Source: Chara braunii (taxonomy: Eukaryota > Streptophyta > Charophyceae > Charales > Characeae). Taken from it: a stretch of DNA of 35,446 nucleotides. This document shows, one piece after another, positions 1-10,288 of this stretch. Each line of letters starts with the position of its first letter. Position 1 is the first letter of the stretch. A model generated the notes under the pieces. That model worked only from the letters and a program-made list of their open reading frames with translations. It did no database searches and was not told where the DNA came from. The position numbers and the translations under genes were made by a program. The DNA lies in assembly GCA_003427395.1 (NCBI GenBank), contig BFEA01000003.1, positions 8,045,287 to 8,080,732 on the forward strand. The letters are read 5' to 3'.

Positions 1-72
<72 letters not shown>
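1..72. repeat. (GA)n microsatellite
   Basis: The window opens in an uninterrupted run of about 35 GA units ending just before aaacctgc. It continues off the left edge, so its true length is unknown. Confidence 0.97.
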
Positions 73-76
<4 letters not shown>

Positions 77-1440
77 TGCATTTTGTGTTTGTTATCCCAA
101 AAACGGTCATCGTCGCCAGCACTCGACGGAGCTGCGTTCATAAGTTCGATTCTTCAGATAACTTTCCAGTCTGATAACTTTCCAGTCTGCCTTAGTCATG
201 TGAATCTGGACTTGTTGTGAGGGAAGATGCATGCATGGTGAATGCTGTCGAGTAGGTGTTGCATTATGTATTTGATGCCAAAACAACAATCCATCCTTAA
301 ACGATGTAAGTCGATGTATTCTTATTATAATCTGGTTTCATTACTGCAAGGGAGGGAAGGGGAGAAGGGAGAGGGAAGGGGTGATGGAGAAATCATAAGA
401 ACGTGTGAATTAAGGATATAGAATCCCAGATCACATAGTTTGCCAAAAACATACCATTTAATGAGCACTAGATTCTTGGGTTTACAGAATGTGTCTGCAG
501 CACAGTGTACTTACTATTTATGCACGCATGGTTAATACCCTTCATTTAAAATTTTCCATTCATGAAAACAAAAACAAAAAAAAAAGGGCCCAGAGAGGAA
601 GGAAACAAAACCTACTTGCTCGAGGAAATGGAGTGAAAGATTAATGTACTTGGCCTCCTTCAAGATCTGCCAACAGCTTTCGATGACCAGACCAAATTCC
701 AATCCAATGGGAACTCTGGGTCAGATCCAAAAAGTAGCTTAACTCTCTTACAAACTTTAAAAAGTTGATGGGGATGCCATGGGTTCCCACCAGCACCTCA
801 GTTGGGATTCTGGAGGGCTTAATTTTGCACAGCTTTGTATAGTCTGAAGACTTTACATCAGAACGAAATTGTATTCAAGAAACAAGGCAACACAAAAGGG
901 TTTGTATTATTGAGACGACTGGCATAACTCGGCGATCAAACAAAGACCTTTAGCACACTATTGCGAAGATCAAGACCTCATCTTGGCATGAGAGAGGCGA
1001 TGATAGGTGGGTTCATCAAATCAAAACTCTAGGGGGACAGGAAAATTTGACAGTTCGTGTCTGCACATACTGAGAGCCATTTGACAGTCAATCCTCGCCG
1101 CCCTAAGTGGGCGGAAGCGTGGAGTGTTTCAATCTATGTAAAACATTTTCCTAGTTGCAGACGGAAATGAATCGGGCTGATGTCCACATAATGGACATGG
1201 AGCCAGGACCATAATTAGAAAAAAAAAGAAGTTCACCTTGAAAATAGGCCTGATTCCGCATTAGAATGGATACAGTAGAATTGGGGAACTAGTAGTGAAG
1301 GGGAAATAGGGATGGTACGGACTACGAAGGTGATAGAGCTAGGAAATCAGCAGGATGACAGGCGGCTTGAGGAACTACCACAGACGCACCCCCCCCGTGC
1401 CTGGCCTCTCTGGTTTTTGACCTGCTGCGTGACTGGGTGC
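73..1440. other. Non-coding or unrecognised stretch
   Basis: I see no convincing coding region, RNA gene or transposon end. Open frames are short and without recognisable motifs. A purine-rich patch lies at about 350-380 and two short A-runs at about 570-585 and 1218-1228. Confidence 0.5.
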
Positions 1441-1475
1441 TGCTAGTAAGCTTCCTGGCCTGCAGGCCAACCCCC

Positions 1476-1483
1476 TATAAAAG
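1476..1483 (+). promoter_or_regulatory. TATA-box-like motif
   Basis: TATAAAAG lies within a GC-rich context, a textbook Pol II TATA box. It is preceded by the 12-bp palindrome GGCCTGCAGGCC (1457-1468). About 130 bases downstream is an A/T-rich stretch with AAATAAATAAA, similar to a polyadenylation signal. TATA followed closely by a poly(A) signal is the layout of a solo LTR or small transcription unit, but I could not define LTR ends or a product. Confidence 0.35.
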
Positions 1484-1714
1484 GCCAAGGCCTGGGGGAT
1501 GGGACGCTCTGTAGTAGTCCCCCCCTTGATAGGCGTCTAGTACCACAAGGGCTGGGCCGCTGCCACAGTGAATCGGTGATGTCTCTGGAAAAAATCACAA
1601 TTTTCAAATAAATAAACTTTAATCAAGGCATTGACCATTGGTTGCGGGTAAGCCATTGAAGTTTATTGAACTTTCTGTTTTGCTTTAATTTATTTCTCTC
1701 TTCAATTTCCTGAC

Positions 1715-1733
1715 TTTTTTTTTTTTTTTTTTT
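1715..1733. repeat. T19 homopolymer run
   Basis: A run of 19 T. It could be the tail of a minus-strand retroposon, but no matching target duplication was found. Confidence 0.85.
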
Positions 1734-1739
1734 AACCAC

Positions 1740-2474
1740 CACTACCTTTCAGAGTGCAAGGCTAAGTCGTGAATACAACCTATACCACATTCTTTGGAAG
1801 CCGGGCGCCACCGGACAATAATGGCTGGCGGCGGTTGCCCTGGTGCTTTGGCAAAGCTTGGAGAGCAGTTCTACTCTGCCTCGGCAAAAAGAGGCTCAAA
1901 GGTAGTGATGGTTCAATGTAACAAGTAGAGGCCCACAGCCACCCCGATGTGGCACAGGCCCGCAGGTGGGGCATGCTGGGGGCAGTTTAGAGCCTTGGGC
2001 AGTGGGCCCTTTTTTAAATAAGAGAGCTCTCTGGGGGTCAAATGAAGTAGCGTAGAAAGAACAGCCAGGCTACCCAAAGTGAAGGCCGGCCTGAGGGAAT
2101 GACACGGGCTCTGGAAAATGCCGGAAGGGGAAGATCTGGGCCTGTGTACTGAGCCCAGTCTCCATAAGAAGACAAAAGGGAAGCGGGCATTGTAGAGTGG
2201 ACATTCGGGCAGTAGGCAGCTAGCAGCAGTGTTGGACAGTGCGAGTGGCCAGAGGAGCGCCCGAGGAAGAAGAAGGAAGTTGTGGTGGCTGCTACCTGGA
2301 ATCAAACATAGCTGGGGAACCAGTTGCAGGGCAGCAGGGTGGCAGAGTGTAGAAGTGGTCAGGAAGGGAAGGAAGACAGTAGGGATTGGCAGGCTTACCT
2401 GGTGTTGGTGCAGGAAGCCTGTGTGAGCAGGGTCTTCAAGCAGCACTCGGCGAGTGACATGTGAGAGTGAGAGT
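1740..2474. other. Unrecognised stretch
   Basis: A 177-codon open frame exists on the minus strand (1913-2446). It is leucine/proline/serine-rich, has no motif I recognise, and overlaps smaller open frames on both strands. I do not call it a gene. No repeats or RNA genes were recognised. Confidence 0.4.
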
Positions 2475-2741
2475 GTGGTAGCACGAGTAGGCGCTCATAT
2501 CCCAGAAGGGCTACTACATTGTTCTTGTACTTATGACGAGAGGCGAGAAGTGGGCCTTTCTCTATCAAGCGACTTCAGTGTTCTGTTTGCTCCTAATCGG
2601 TGTGCGACCTGCTTTCAACTCAGCTCAATCACGCTTGCTCTTCTATGAGCTCTTGCAGTTTAGAAAATCGGTTGTTCTCATTGTATAGTTCCCTGTACTA
2701 GTCTGTCCAGTGGTACTTCAAGGTTGTGCCTGGATTTTCAA
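2475..2741 (+). repeat. Direct repeat copy A (uninterrupted target paralogue)
   Basis: This segment starts at GTGGTAGC and ends at GGATTTTCAA. It matches 3657-3865 followed by 23522-23604, which are now separated by the LINE. It therefore shows the unoccupied form of the LINE target: AGCTCTTGCAGTTT at 2649-2662 runs straight into AGAAAATCGG. Copy B carries about 20 extra bases near its start (gaggtagtagg...), and scattered substitutions separate the copies. The nature of the repeat is unknown. Terminal TG/CA-like ends hint at an LTR but no primer-binding site follows. Confidence 0.85.
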
Positions 2742-3656
2742 GACTCGCTTTCATTCACGCTCTCATGCATGCAAACAGGTGTGCAGCAAACTGGCGACAA
2801 GCGCCCACTCAGAACTCAGAGATATGGTAGCCCAGAACACAGATCAGATACAAGTTCACTTCGATGGCTATGGCGACTCAGCGCCCACCACACAACTCTC
2901 TGTTCGCATACACAGGATCACCCTGGATATCCCACACGCGATACTCTGAACACACACACACGCTGAACTCTATCTACAGCTATGGCGGCTATGGCCGCTA
3001 CTACCCTATCGCTATGGCTACACTCCTTCTCTCTCGCCCACTTCGTCCTCGGGCTCACTGCAGACCACCTCGCACAAGTCGCTTGTGGCAGCGCTTCCGC
3101 ATGGCTCACGCAGGAATGACTGAATGGCTGGGCGCTGCCTCTTGATTTATACTTCTGCAGCTCGTTGGTCTGGCCCTTTCCCAAGCCCGTAGTGCACACA
3201 GTCTCATGCGGTACTTGCTTGACTGGACCAGGACTGACTGGGGACTGGGACTGTTGACTCAGCACGGGTAGACTCCACCACTTGCCCACTTGCCTCATCA
3301 CTTGCCCACTTGCCTCAGCCTAAACGTGGGCAACTTCGAAAGGCCACTACTGGGACCTTCCGGAAGGCCATAGACTTGGCCTTTCGTTACTGTAGCAGCT
3401 ACGACCTTGACCCTTTGAGACAGCTAAAGCTATGACTGCTAGACCTGACTGGAACTCCTACTCGACAGGTCTACAGATCGAACCCTTAGTACCTATGGAC
3501 CCTACGACAGTCTACCAACTGCCAACTGTTACAAATACACAGGTCACGGGTTCAACTCTAGGGGTCGACACAGATACTGTACACAGGTAAGGTGGGGACT
3601 AGGGATCGAGCCCCGGGATCTGCATCAGCTACTGCGAATTGGTGAATACTGTTTCA
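2742..3656. other. Hairpin-bearing spacer between direct repeats
   Basis: No coding potential was recognised. There are several perfect short inverted repeats: CGAAAGGCCA/TGGCCTTTCG (3337-3346 and 3377-3386) enclosing the palindrome CCTTCCGGAAGG (3356-3367); GTAGC-a-GCTAC (3392-3402); and AGACCTG/CAGGTCT (3441-3447 and 3465-3471). A 20-bp unit, cttgcccacttgcctca-like, is tandemly doubled at about 3279-3318. Confidence 0.6.
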
Positions 3657-3861
3657 GTGGTAGCGCGAGTAGAGGTAGTAGGAGATAGAGCAAGCCGTTC
3701 ATATCCCAGAAGGGCTACTACATTGTTCTTGTACTTACGACGAGAGGCGAGAAGTGGGGCTTTCTTTATCAAGAGACTTCACTGTTCTGTTTGCACCTAA
3801 TCGGTGTACGACCTGCTTTCAACTCAGCTCAATCACACTTGCTCTTCTATGAGCTCTTGCA

Positions 3862-3865
<4 letters not shown>
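3657..3865 (+). repeat. Direct repeat copy B, left part
   Basis: This is homologous to 2475-2662. It is interrupted at AGCTCTTGCAG by the T-run of the LINE tail. The remainder of the copy resumes at 23511-23604, on the far side of the LINE. Confidence 0.85.
3852..3865. repeat. LINE target-site duplication, left copy
   Basis: AGCTCTTGCAGTTT is repeated at 23511-23524. The last three T are ambiguous with the poly(A) tail (poly(T) on this strand), so the duplication is 11-14 bp, a normal length for target-primed reverse transcription. Confidence 0.85.

Positions 3866-3890
<25 letters not shown>
3863..3890 (-). other. LINE poly(A) tail (T28 on + strand)
   Basis: An uninterrupted run of 28 T directly abuts the left target-site duplication, as expected for the 3' poly(A) of a minus-strand LINE. 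Confidence 0.85.
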
Positions 3891-3894
<4 letters not shown>

Positions 3895-5229
3895 AGGGCC
3901 TTATGGACCTGGCTCCTTCGATTCTGGGGAGCGTCAGTCCGGTTCCTATTCCACCGGCAAGTCAAAAGTACATTACATCAATAACCACTCACACACGCTT
4001 CCTTCCGTCAGGCCGAAGGACCCCTGAACAGCATTGATTACTCCACTGCGGTGGAGGATTGACTGTCAGCTTGCCCTGTCCCTCTCTTTCCTCTCAGACC
4101 TGGGTACCAGATCTGCCAGATAGCGCCCTTGACCCTAGAAAGAGCTCATTCGTTGTCCTTGTCGACCTGTTCCCTCCCCACTCATCTCCCTGCCCCTTTG
4201 GATGATCAACGATCTGTCCTTAAACCCTAAAACTTTCGCCTGCGCTCCTGTCTTCCTATCTTCCACCTTGGACCTGGCGGCGCTTCATTTGCTTCCGGAC
4301 TTCTGTGATGAAATCCTTCTTTGCAACCCTCGTTCCTGCTCTGGTGTAGTCGCTCTCCCCAATTTATCCTCCTTTCCCCCACGTTCCCTCTTTGTCTGTA
4401 CCCTCTGGGCCTCTTGAGGGTTGTCTACCTTCATTTGCGACCAAAGATGTGAATATGCCTTCCAACGTTATCTGTTGTTGAAAGCCTCTTTCTGGAGTAC
4501 TGTGCCAAACTCTCCAGCATGATCTGGTCCTGTAGCAATTAAACATCCTTGCCTTTTTCCAGCCAATTCTTATAAAAAGTCTGCCTCTCCTTTTAGTGCT
4601 GTTCTTCCCCTTCTGTCCAGGTTTGTTTGATCTTCCACCGTCTGCAAAGGATCTCAGCTTGAATCATTGTTCTGGTTTCTGTATGCGCCTTCCCCCATGG
4701 GTTGGGCCGTCGTTCAGTTGTTCTGCTGCATTTCTCCTTCCATCTGCCCCAAAGGGACACTGTCCTTATGAATACAACACTGGTCCCTTCTGTCTTCTGT
4801 GTCTGATCCGGGATGTTAGTCAAGAGGAGCAGTTGGGTGGGTTGATCAGGGAAGGGAGACGTGAACAGGGAGACCCGGAGTGATGTATCTCTCGTCTAGT
4901 TATTCTGTCGTCCCTTTACACGCCAGTAAACAGTGATCCACCTCTTCTGTCCCTCATTCTGTGCAGACTGTTCATAGCTCTTGGCTATCCGGGTCCGCAG
5001 CTTTCCGTCTAGTGTGCAGTCATTGGTTCACCAGTAGGGGTTTGTGTGCAATCAGTCGCTGCATCCTTCTGATCCTTTTTTAATGGGGGATGTGTGCTAG
5101 ATCATGCTGGGGAAAGTAGGTGCAAACTGCATTGCAACGATGGTTGACAGGAAGTATTGTGGTTTAGTCGAGTCCGAAGTTGTGGAAACGCAGTGGGTGG
5201 GTGGAAATTAGGTACAGCCTTTCTTGTTG
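3891..5229 (-). other. LINE 3' untranslated region
   Basis: Lies between the stop of ORF2 and the poly(A) tail. It has no coding signal. Its last part (about 3940-4070) is shared with 24175-24300 outside the element and folds into two hairpins: TCCTTC/GAAGGA (4000-4005 and 4015-4020) and CTCCAC/GTGGAG (4041-4046 and 4051-4056). In L1-like and other LINEs, 3'-end structures can be recognised by the reverse transcriptase, and SINEs borrow them. Whether that applies here is inference. Confidence 0.65.
3940..4070. repeat. Dispersed hairpin repeat, copy 1
   Basis: Starts at CGGTTCCTATTCCACCGGCA and ends after GATTGACTGTCAGC. It aligns with 24175-24300. Both copies hold two hairpins at the same places, with different but self-complementary stem sequences. 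See the matching finding. Confidence 0.75.
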
Positions 5230-6590
5230 TTAGTCCCAGTTTGTGAAGAGTAGAGGACCTCCATCTATTTTTGCGATTTTGTTCTCTAAAAGCCATGTTT
5301 TTTTAAATTCTCTCAGACTCAATTCTTTTTTGTCTGGTAGTATTATCTTCTGTTGTTCTTTTTGTTCTTTGATCCAACGTGCTCTTACTTCCGTTTGTAT
5401 TATGCTTTTTATTTCAACCCATTTCTCCTCTAAGGTTGACAATTGTCCTTCTAAAGAGCCTTTGCACCTTGCTTTCCAGATTGCCCAGAGCGTTGCTGTC
5501 CTCCATAAGTCTGCCATTAACACTGCACCTTCTTCTAGTTCTTCGCTTTCCAGTCTTCCCGTTAGCAGATACAGTGGATTGCTGGGGGGATTATGGTTCA
5601 TTAGCTTTTGCCAGAGGTTTTTTGTTTTAATCCACACTTCTTGTGCTTGTTGGCAAGATATTAGGCAGTGGACCAGAGATTCTTCAGCATGGTCATTAAA
5701 CACTTTGCACAGGGACATTTGTTGTTGGAGATCTTCCTGTTTTCTCCTTTTAGCCAACCATTGGTTGACTGGCACTGCCAATATAGTATGAGCCACTGTA
5801 GACTTCTGATCCTTACCGGTTTTATGTTTGTGTACTGGCTCCATGGGATTTTATTTGTCCAACCTGCGTTTTCGCCCAAGTTTCTTTTCCACCTTTCTGA
5901 GATTACCAGGAGAGGATCCTTTGTGAGATTGCCCAGTTTGTAGCCTGTTTTAACTTCATAATCATATATTGGGGTGAGCTTTTTGGCTCTCCCCGAAGTG
6001 CTAGGTACCATCCACCCCCATTCCGCTGGGTCCACTTCTAGATCTTTGATGTCCAAGTCTGGCCTGTATAGCCGAGTTCCATTTAGATCAAGTTGGTTAG
6101 CAGGGTTTTGTTTTCTGTGCTTTTTGAGTGTACATGAACGTACATTTTTGAGGGTATTGAGCTTTTCCGTTGTCCTTGGCTCTATTACCCTGACTGTTGT
6201 TACCCAGGATTTGTGTTCTTCCGCTAGTTCATATGCGGCGAAGTCTGCTTTCCCGTCCTCTGCATCTGTTATTTGGAGCAGTTTATAAGCAATGGTTGGG
6301 GGGTCTGTTTCAGATTCAGTTTTTGTGGCCCAGTCCCCCACTGTCCACTTTTTTTTGCTTTTCAGGAGGAGAACCCATTTCAATGGGACGCTTTCCAGTA
6401 GGCTTGCTAACTGTTCTTTCAGTTTGTGAATCCCTTTGAGTTTAGTTCTGAGGTCTTGCGCTGTCAGCCATCTGTTTTCATCTGAGTTCCATATATGTTC
6501 TATTTTCCACACTCCCTTGCTCATCCACTTCTTCCAATGCTTGCCTTTTGTGTTTAAGGACCATGGTTTATGATTTTGGTCCGTTAGCAA
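5230..6590 (-). pseudogene. LINE ORF2, C-terminal region with Cys/His finger (frameshifted)
   Basis: The C-terminal part of LINE ORF2, downstream of the reverse transcriptase. Two overlapping frames cover it: 6590-5661 and 5844-5230, joined by a one-base-type frameshift near 5705. Across that junction lies a zinc-finger-like cluster, KCPCAKCL then NDHAEESLVHCLISC followed by QQAQEVW. It has the shape of the zf-RVT finger found at the end of plant LINE ORF2 proteins, where it is thought to bind nucleic acid. A W/K-rich tail follows and ends at a natural-looking stop at 5230. No ATG is expected, since this is the interior of a longer protein. Confidence 0.75.
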
Positions 6591-6713
6591 GGGATTTTGG
6601 ATGCAGCTGCTTCTGGTTGGAACACTGTAGGGAGAGAAGGAATATCAATATCTCATCCTTCGCGTTTTATTCTAATTGGATCTGGAAATCCTGAAGAAGG
6701 TGAATTAAGACCT
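6591..6713 (-). other. LINE ORF2 interior, frame unclear
   Basis: Between the inverted duplication and the C-terminal ORF2 frame. Minus-strand frames carry scattered stops. It probably belongs to ORF2, but I cannot assign a single frame. Confidence 0.45.
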
Positions 6714-7047
6714 CAAGCGAGCACTGGGCCACACTAATAAAACACTGGAGGACCTGCTTCCCACAAAAAATAAGAACACCAAGAATAAGAGAAGAAGTAC
6801 TAAGGCAGCCGCTTTTAATACAATATTCTCAATAATTTGCAATATATAGATCTAAAAAGGAATATAATAAGAGAATAAAACGTAATAAAATAAAACTATG
6901 AATTATAAAAGATTCATATTGCAAATTATTGAGAATATTGTATTAAAAGCGGCTGCCTTAGTACTTCTTCTCTTATTCTTGGTGTTCTTATTTTTTGCAG
7001 GAAGCAGGTCCTCCAGTGTTTTATTAGTGTGGCCCAGTGCTCGCTTG
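6714..7047. repeat. 132-bp near-perfect inverted repeat inside ORF2
   Basis: Arms 6714-6845 and 6916-7047 are reverse complements with only about two mismatches seen by eye. A 70-bp A/T-rich spacer (6846-6915) separates them. The right arm is collinear with ORF2; the left arm is its inverted copy. This foldback breaks the ORF2 frame. It may be a replication template-switch product or an assembly artefact. Confidence 0.9.
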
Positions 7048-7602
7048 TGGGATCTTTGTTCTTTGCTTGTCTCCCCCTCTCTTTTCTTCTTGGGTTCCAA
7101 GAGGGGTTGAGGATCCAATGGAAGGGTCTACCTTGAAGGGTACTAGGTTTCGGATCTGGTGAAGGGCCATCTCGTGCCATGGCAACTCTCTATTGAACAG
7201 GAGTTTTATTACCCACTTGTGTTGCAGTGCTTGAAATTGTATCGCGGGGTTTAAAAGTCCCAATCCCCTTGAAGTTTGGGTCTGGTGATGTATTTCCAGG
7301 CCACTTTAGAGATGTAATGTTCGTTTTCGGCCTTCCCGGTCCAAAGATAGGACCCTAGTTTCTTTTTGAGACTTGCAAAAAAGCTTGCTGGTGAGTTCCA
7401 GAGGAAAGCCACATACCATCATGTGGATAGAATTGAAGTATTGAGAACTAAAGCTCTTCCCATAAGTGATACGTTGGCTGCTTGCCACCCTGCAAGTCTG
7501 TTCGCCATTTTGAGTAGGAGGCTGGTTCCTGAGGAGTTGCTGGTTCCTTCGAACGATATTTGGATCCCTAGGAAGCGCATCGGTTGCTGTGGGTCTAGCC
7601 AT
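6916..7602 (-). pseudogene. LINE ORF2, post-RT region (broken frames)
   Basis: Three minus-strand frames (7306-7602 and 7419-7655, 7024-7263, 6926-7180) together give the conserved region after the RT palm in plant-type L1 elements. Recognisable segments are MRFLGIQISFEG, KMANRLAGWQAA, LMGRALVLNTSILST and GLLNPAIQFQALQHKWV with PWHEMALHQI. The RT thumb and connection functions lie here in intact relatives. Frame changes near 7590, 7420 and 7260 show at least three indels. The 3' part runs into the inverted duplication at 6714-7047. Confidence 0.75.
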
Positions 7603-8892
7603 TGTAGTCCTTGTGTGTCTTGGGTTTGTTGGGGGGTTGGGAGGGAGCTAACCACCAGCCTATTGTCTTGTTCCAGTTGATTTTCATTTCTGATGCTAAG
7701 TGGAAGGCTTGCATTGCTCTTGTGAGAGCTTGGAACGAAGAGTCGGACGCTCTAATGAGGACAGTCAGGTCGTTTGTGAATAATATAGTTGTGGGAATAG
7801 CGAGTGATCTTCCGTCTTTCTGGAGTATTAGTCTTTCTATTGATGGGTCCTTGCGGAGATAGGCTGCTATTGCTTCCATCACGAAGAGGAAAATTGGTGT
7901 TGCGAGTGGATCACCCTGTCTTACGGATCTGGTCATTTCATATTTCTCTGAGAGGTGTCCGTTAACCTGTACCATTCCGCTGGCCTCTCCATATATAACT
8001 CTTACCCATCGTTTGAAATTTGGTCCTACTCCCATCTTTTCCATACTCTGTTGAAGGAAATCCCAATTTACTTGATCATAGGCCTTTTCGAAGTCAAAGA
8101 ATAATATAGTTGCATGTACTCTTTTGTCTTTTACGATCTTGGTGGCTTCGTTTAGTGTTACTACATTATCTGAAATATATCTTCCTGGTATGAAACCTGT
8201 TTGGTATATGTGGAAGCATTTGTGTATAACATTCTTGATTCTATTGGCTAGGGTTTTAGCTAGTATTTTGTATATTACTAGTAAAAGGGTTATGGGTCTA
8301 TAATTTCTTATGTCTTCGCGATCTCCTTTTTGTATAGTCTATGCCCGTGCTCAGGTCCAGTCCTATAGATCCTTTAGTAAAGGCCTCTTTGAAAAAGGAG
8401 GTAACAGATTCCCCTACCAGGTGCCAATTTGCTTGCCAGAACTCTTTCGGGAGTCCATCGTTACCTGGGGTTTTATTGGGTTGCATACTCCTGAGTGCTT
8501 CAAAAAGTTATTCGTTTCCTTTTCTAAGAGGTTTGTTGCTTCCTGGTTGAGACTTTTATCTAGATATTTTAGGAATTTCTCTCTTGCTTTTCGCACGTTG
8601 CTTGGGTTTTCAAGGAAGGTTTTAGATGCATATAGGTTCTGATAGAAGCCTGCAACTACCTTCAATATTGTTTCCTGTGACATCTGCGTGTTTCCTAGGG
8701 TATCCCTTAAGGCTTGTATCCTACTATTCCTGTGGACTGATTTCATCTTTTGGAAGAAGAATTTCGTCATGCTCTCATTGTTTTCCCAGTCCTTTACTCT
8801 GGCCCTGATGGCTAGTCACTGTCTTCTCCACTCAACCCATTGCCTAAGCTTTGTTCGTGCTTCCTCAAGAAGATGTTCGTACAAGCTTGCCC
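7595..8892 (-). pseudogene. LINE ORF2, reverse transcriptase domain (inactive)
   Basis: Reverse transcriptase of the LINE, which would copy element RNA at a nicked chromosomal target. The frame 8770-8414 contains the pre-RT segment ending FFFQKMKSVHRNSRIQALRD, and 8486-8298 contains NKTPGNDGLPKEFW. The bridging frame through 8300-8045 reads GDREDIRNYRPITLL and the motif A core FFDFEKAYD. 8044-7595 holds RQGDPLATPIFLF (motif B). The catalytic FADD box reads FTND, so the first motif-C aspartate is replaced by asparagine. With this, frameshifts near 8300 and 8420, and a stop near 8813, the enzyme is dead. The domain begins abruptly at the insertion boundary 8892. Confidence 0.88.
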
Positions 8893-8896
8893 CCGG
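8893..8896. repeat. CCGG flank, left (putative target duplication)
   Basis: CCGG is present immediately outside both TGTCG ends of the insertion (also at 16858-16861). It is a 4-bp target duplication if the element begins at TGTCG. Because CCGG is palindromic it could alternatively be part of the terminal inverted repeat. Confidence 0.55.
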
Positions 8897-9444
8897 TGTC
8901 GAGCGCATCGGTCCGACACCGCACAAGGCAGCGCTAGACACTCTCGGCCGTGTCACGCAGGAGTTAGACCATCCTCGTCGCGAACACACAAATGGAGCTT
9001 CCTTAGGCCGCTCCGACCGAGTGCGCCAGCCATACCTCTCGCGAGCCCCTACGACAGGATAGGGCCTACGCGAGGCACAACTTACCTCCACCTTACGGGA
9101 GCTGTCACCTCCCTTCGGTGGGCGTATCCCCGCTGAGCTACCAGTCCACAATACGAAAGCTGATCCATTGCAATCGCAGAGGTGGACCAGCCGAGGACGT
9201 TTCTCGTTCGTTGTAGCAAAGGGGGCATGCACGGTAATACGCCTATCGGGCCCGCACACGAACCGACATCTTGGGGGGCAGAAGTCCCAAGCGCGGCTCG
9301 TCGTTGGTCGACTAGGACGTATCCCACACACCACGCGGACACCACTTTACGAACACAAAAATAAAACACGCACACACGCACATACAACACGACACAACAC
9401 ACAACGCGACAACGCTCCTAGCCCCTTGGTAGCCAACCCATAAC

Positions 9445-9828
9445 TTTCCGATGCGGAAAATCAGATAGGCGCCGCGCGTGAGACTTAGTATAAAACTGCG
9501 CAGACGCAGGGGCTACTCATATCGACTCGCCATGCAAGCGTACGCAAGCGGTCGCAGTGATGGCGTACTATGTAGTACCCATACTCACGCGGTCCTCGTT
9601 AATCTCGAGGGTCGCATTCGACACTCAAGTGTCGGCTGACACGCGCCTTGAGGGTTAATCTCTCGACGTTGGACAACCGCCATGTGCGGTTGAAGACCAC
9701 ACACCCTCTTCTGCACTCTGTGCACAGTGGATGGTACACAGGTTCATACCTATGGCGGCAGTCGCTTCTTTCTGCCCTGGAGATGGGTCTCACTCCGGGC
9801 CTGGGCGAAAGTCAAGGGGTTTGACTTT
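9445..9828. repeat. Cluster of short perfect hairpins
   Basis: Five clean inverted repeats lie in under 400 bases: TTTCCG-atg-CGGAAA (9445-9459); GTACTA-tg-TAGTAC (9565-9578); nested CTCAAG/CTTGAG and TGTC/GACA (9624-9652); CAACCGC-catgt-GCGGTTG (9674-9692); AAAGTCAA-ggggt-TTGACTTT (9808-9828). No protein-coding signal was recognised here. Confidence 0.8.
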
Positions 9829-10287
9829 GACGGCTGCCACGGACTACAACGTCCAACCACACGAACTCTAAAAAGCAAGGGTAGAAAGGGAACCTCCATT
9901 CCTTCTCGGGACATAATCCAGTTAACCCTTATTCACACTCATAGTGGGCCTCTCAAATACTCAGGGCGCTTATAAATACGTAAGGGTTGATTATATAGGA
10001 CGATCACTTCTCACAGTTACAGTGAGGCTCCTCTCAGCCATATATGTATGAAACCGCAGGCAATCACACCCACAGTCCGAATCACAACCGCACCTGCAAT
10101 CACATCAAAGATTCAACCAGAAGTCCACGCACTACACGGGGTCAACTTCAACCATTCCTCGCACTCATACCCCTTGCCTTAGCCATACAAGCCTCACTCG
10201 TGCAACTCCTAAATAAACACTTAGTACTTTTGTTGGATGACCATTCAATAAAGTCCGGGTAAAAACACAACAAAACAATTCAAATCT
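9829..10287. other. Insertion interior, nothing recognised
   Basis: No supportable gene. A TATAAATA-like motif occurs at about 9972-9979, without a recognisable transcript. Confidence 0.4.
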
Positions 10288-10288
10288 C

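Noticed and set aside
1913-2446. 177-codon minus-strand open frame
   Set aside because: No motif or domain recognised, biased composition, and competing frames.
2475-3865. Direct repeats as LTRs of a small element
   Set aside because: Ends are not clear TG/CA pairs, no convincing PBS or polypurine tract, and the two ends are offset by an indel.
8816-9334. 172-codon minus-strand open frame
   Set aside because: Its C-terminal part is LINE ORF2 (LLEEARTKLRQWVEWRRQ) and the rest is insertion DNA, so it is a chance read-through of the junction.
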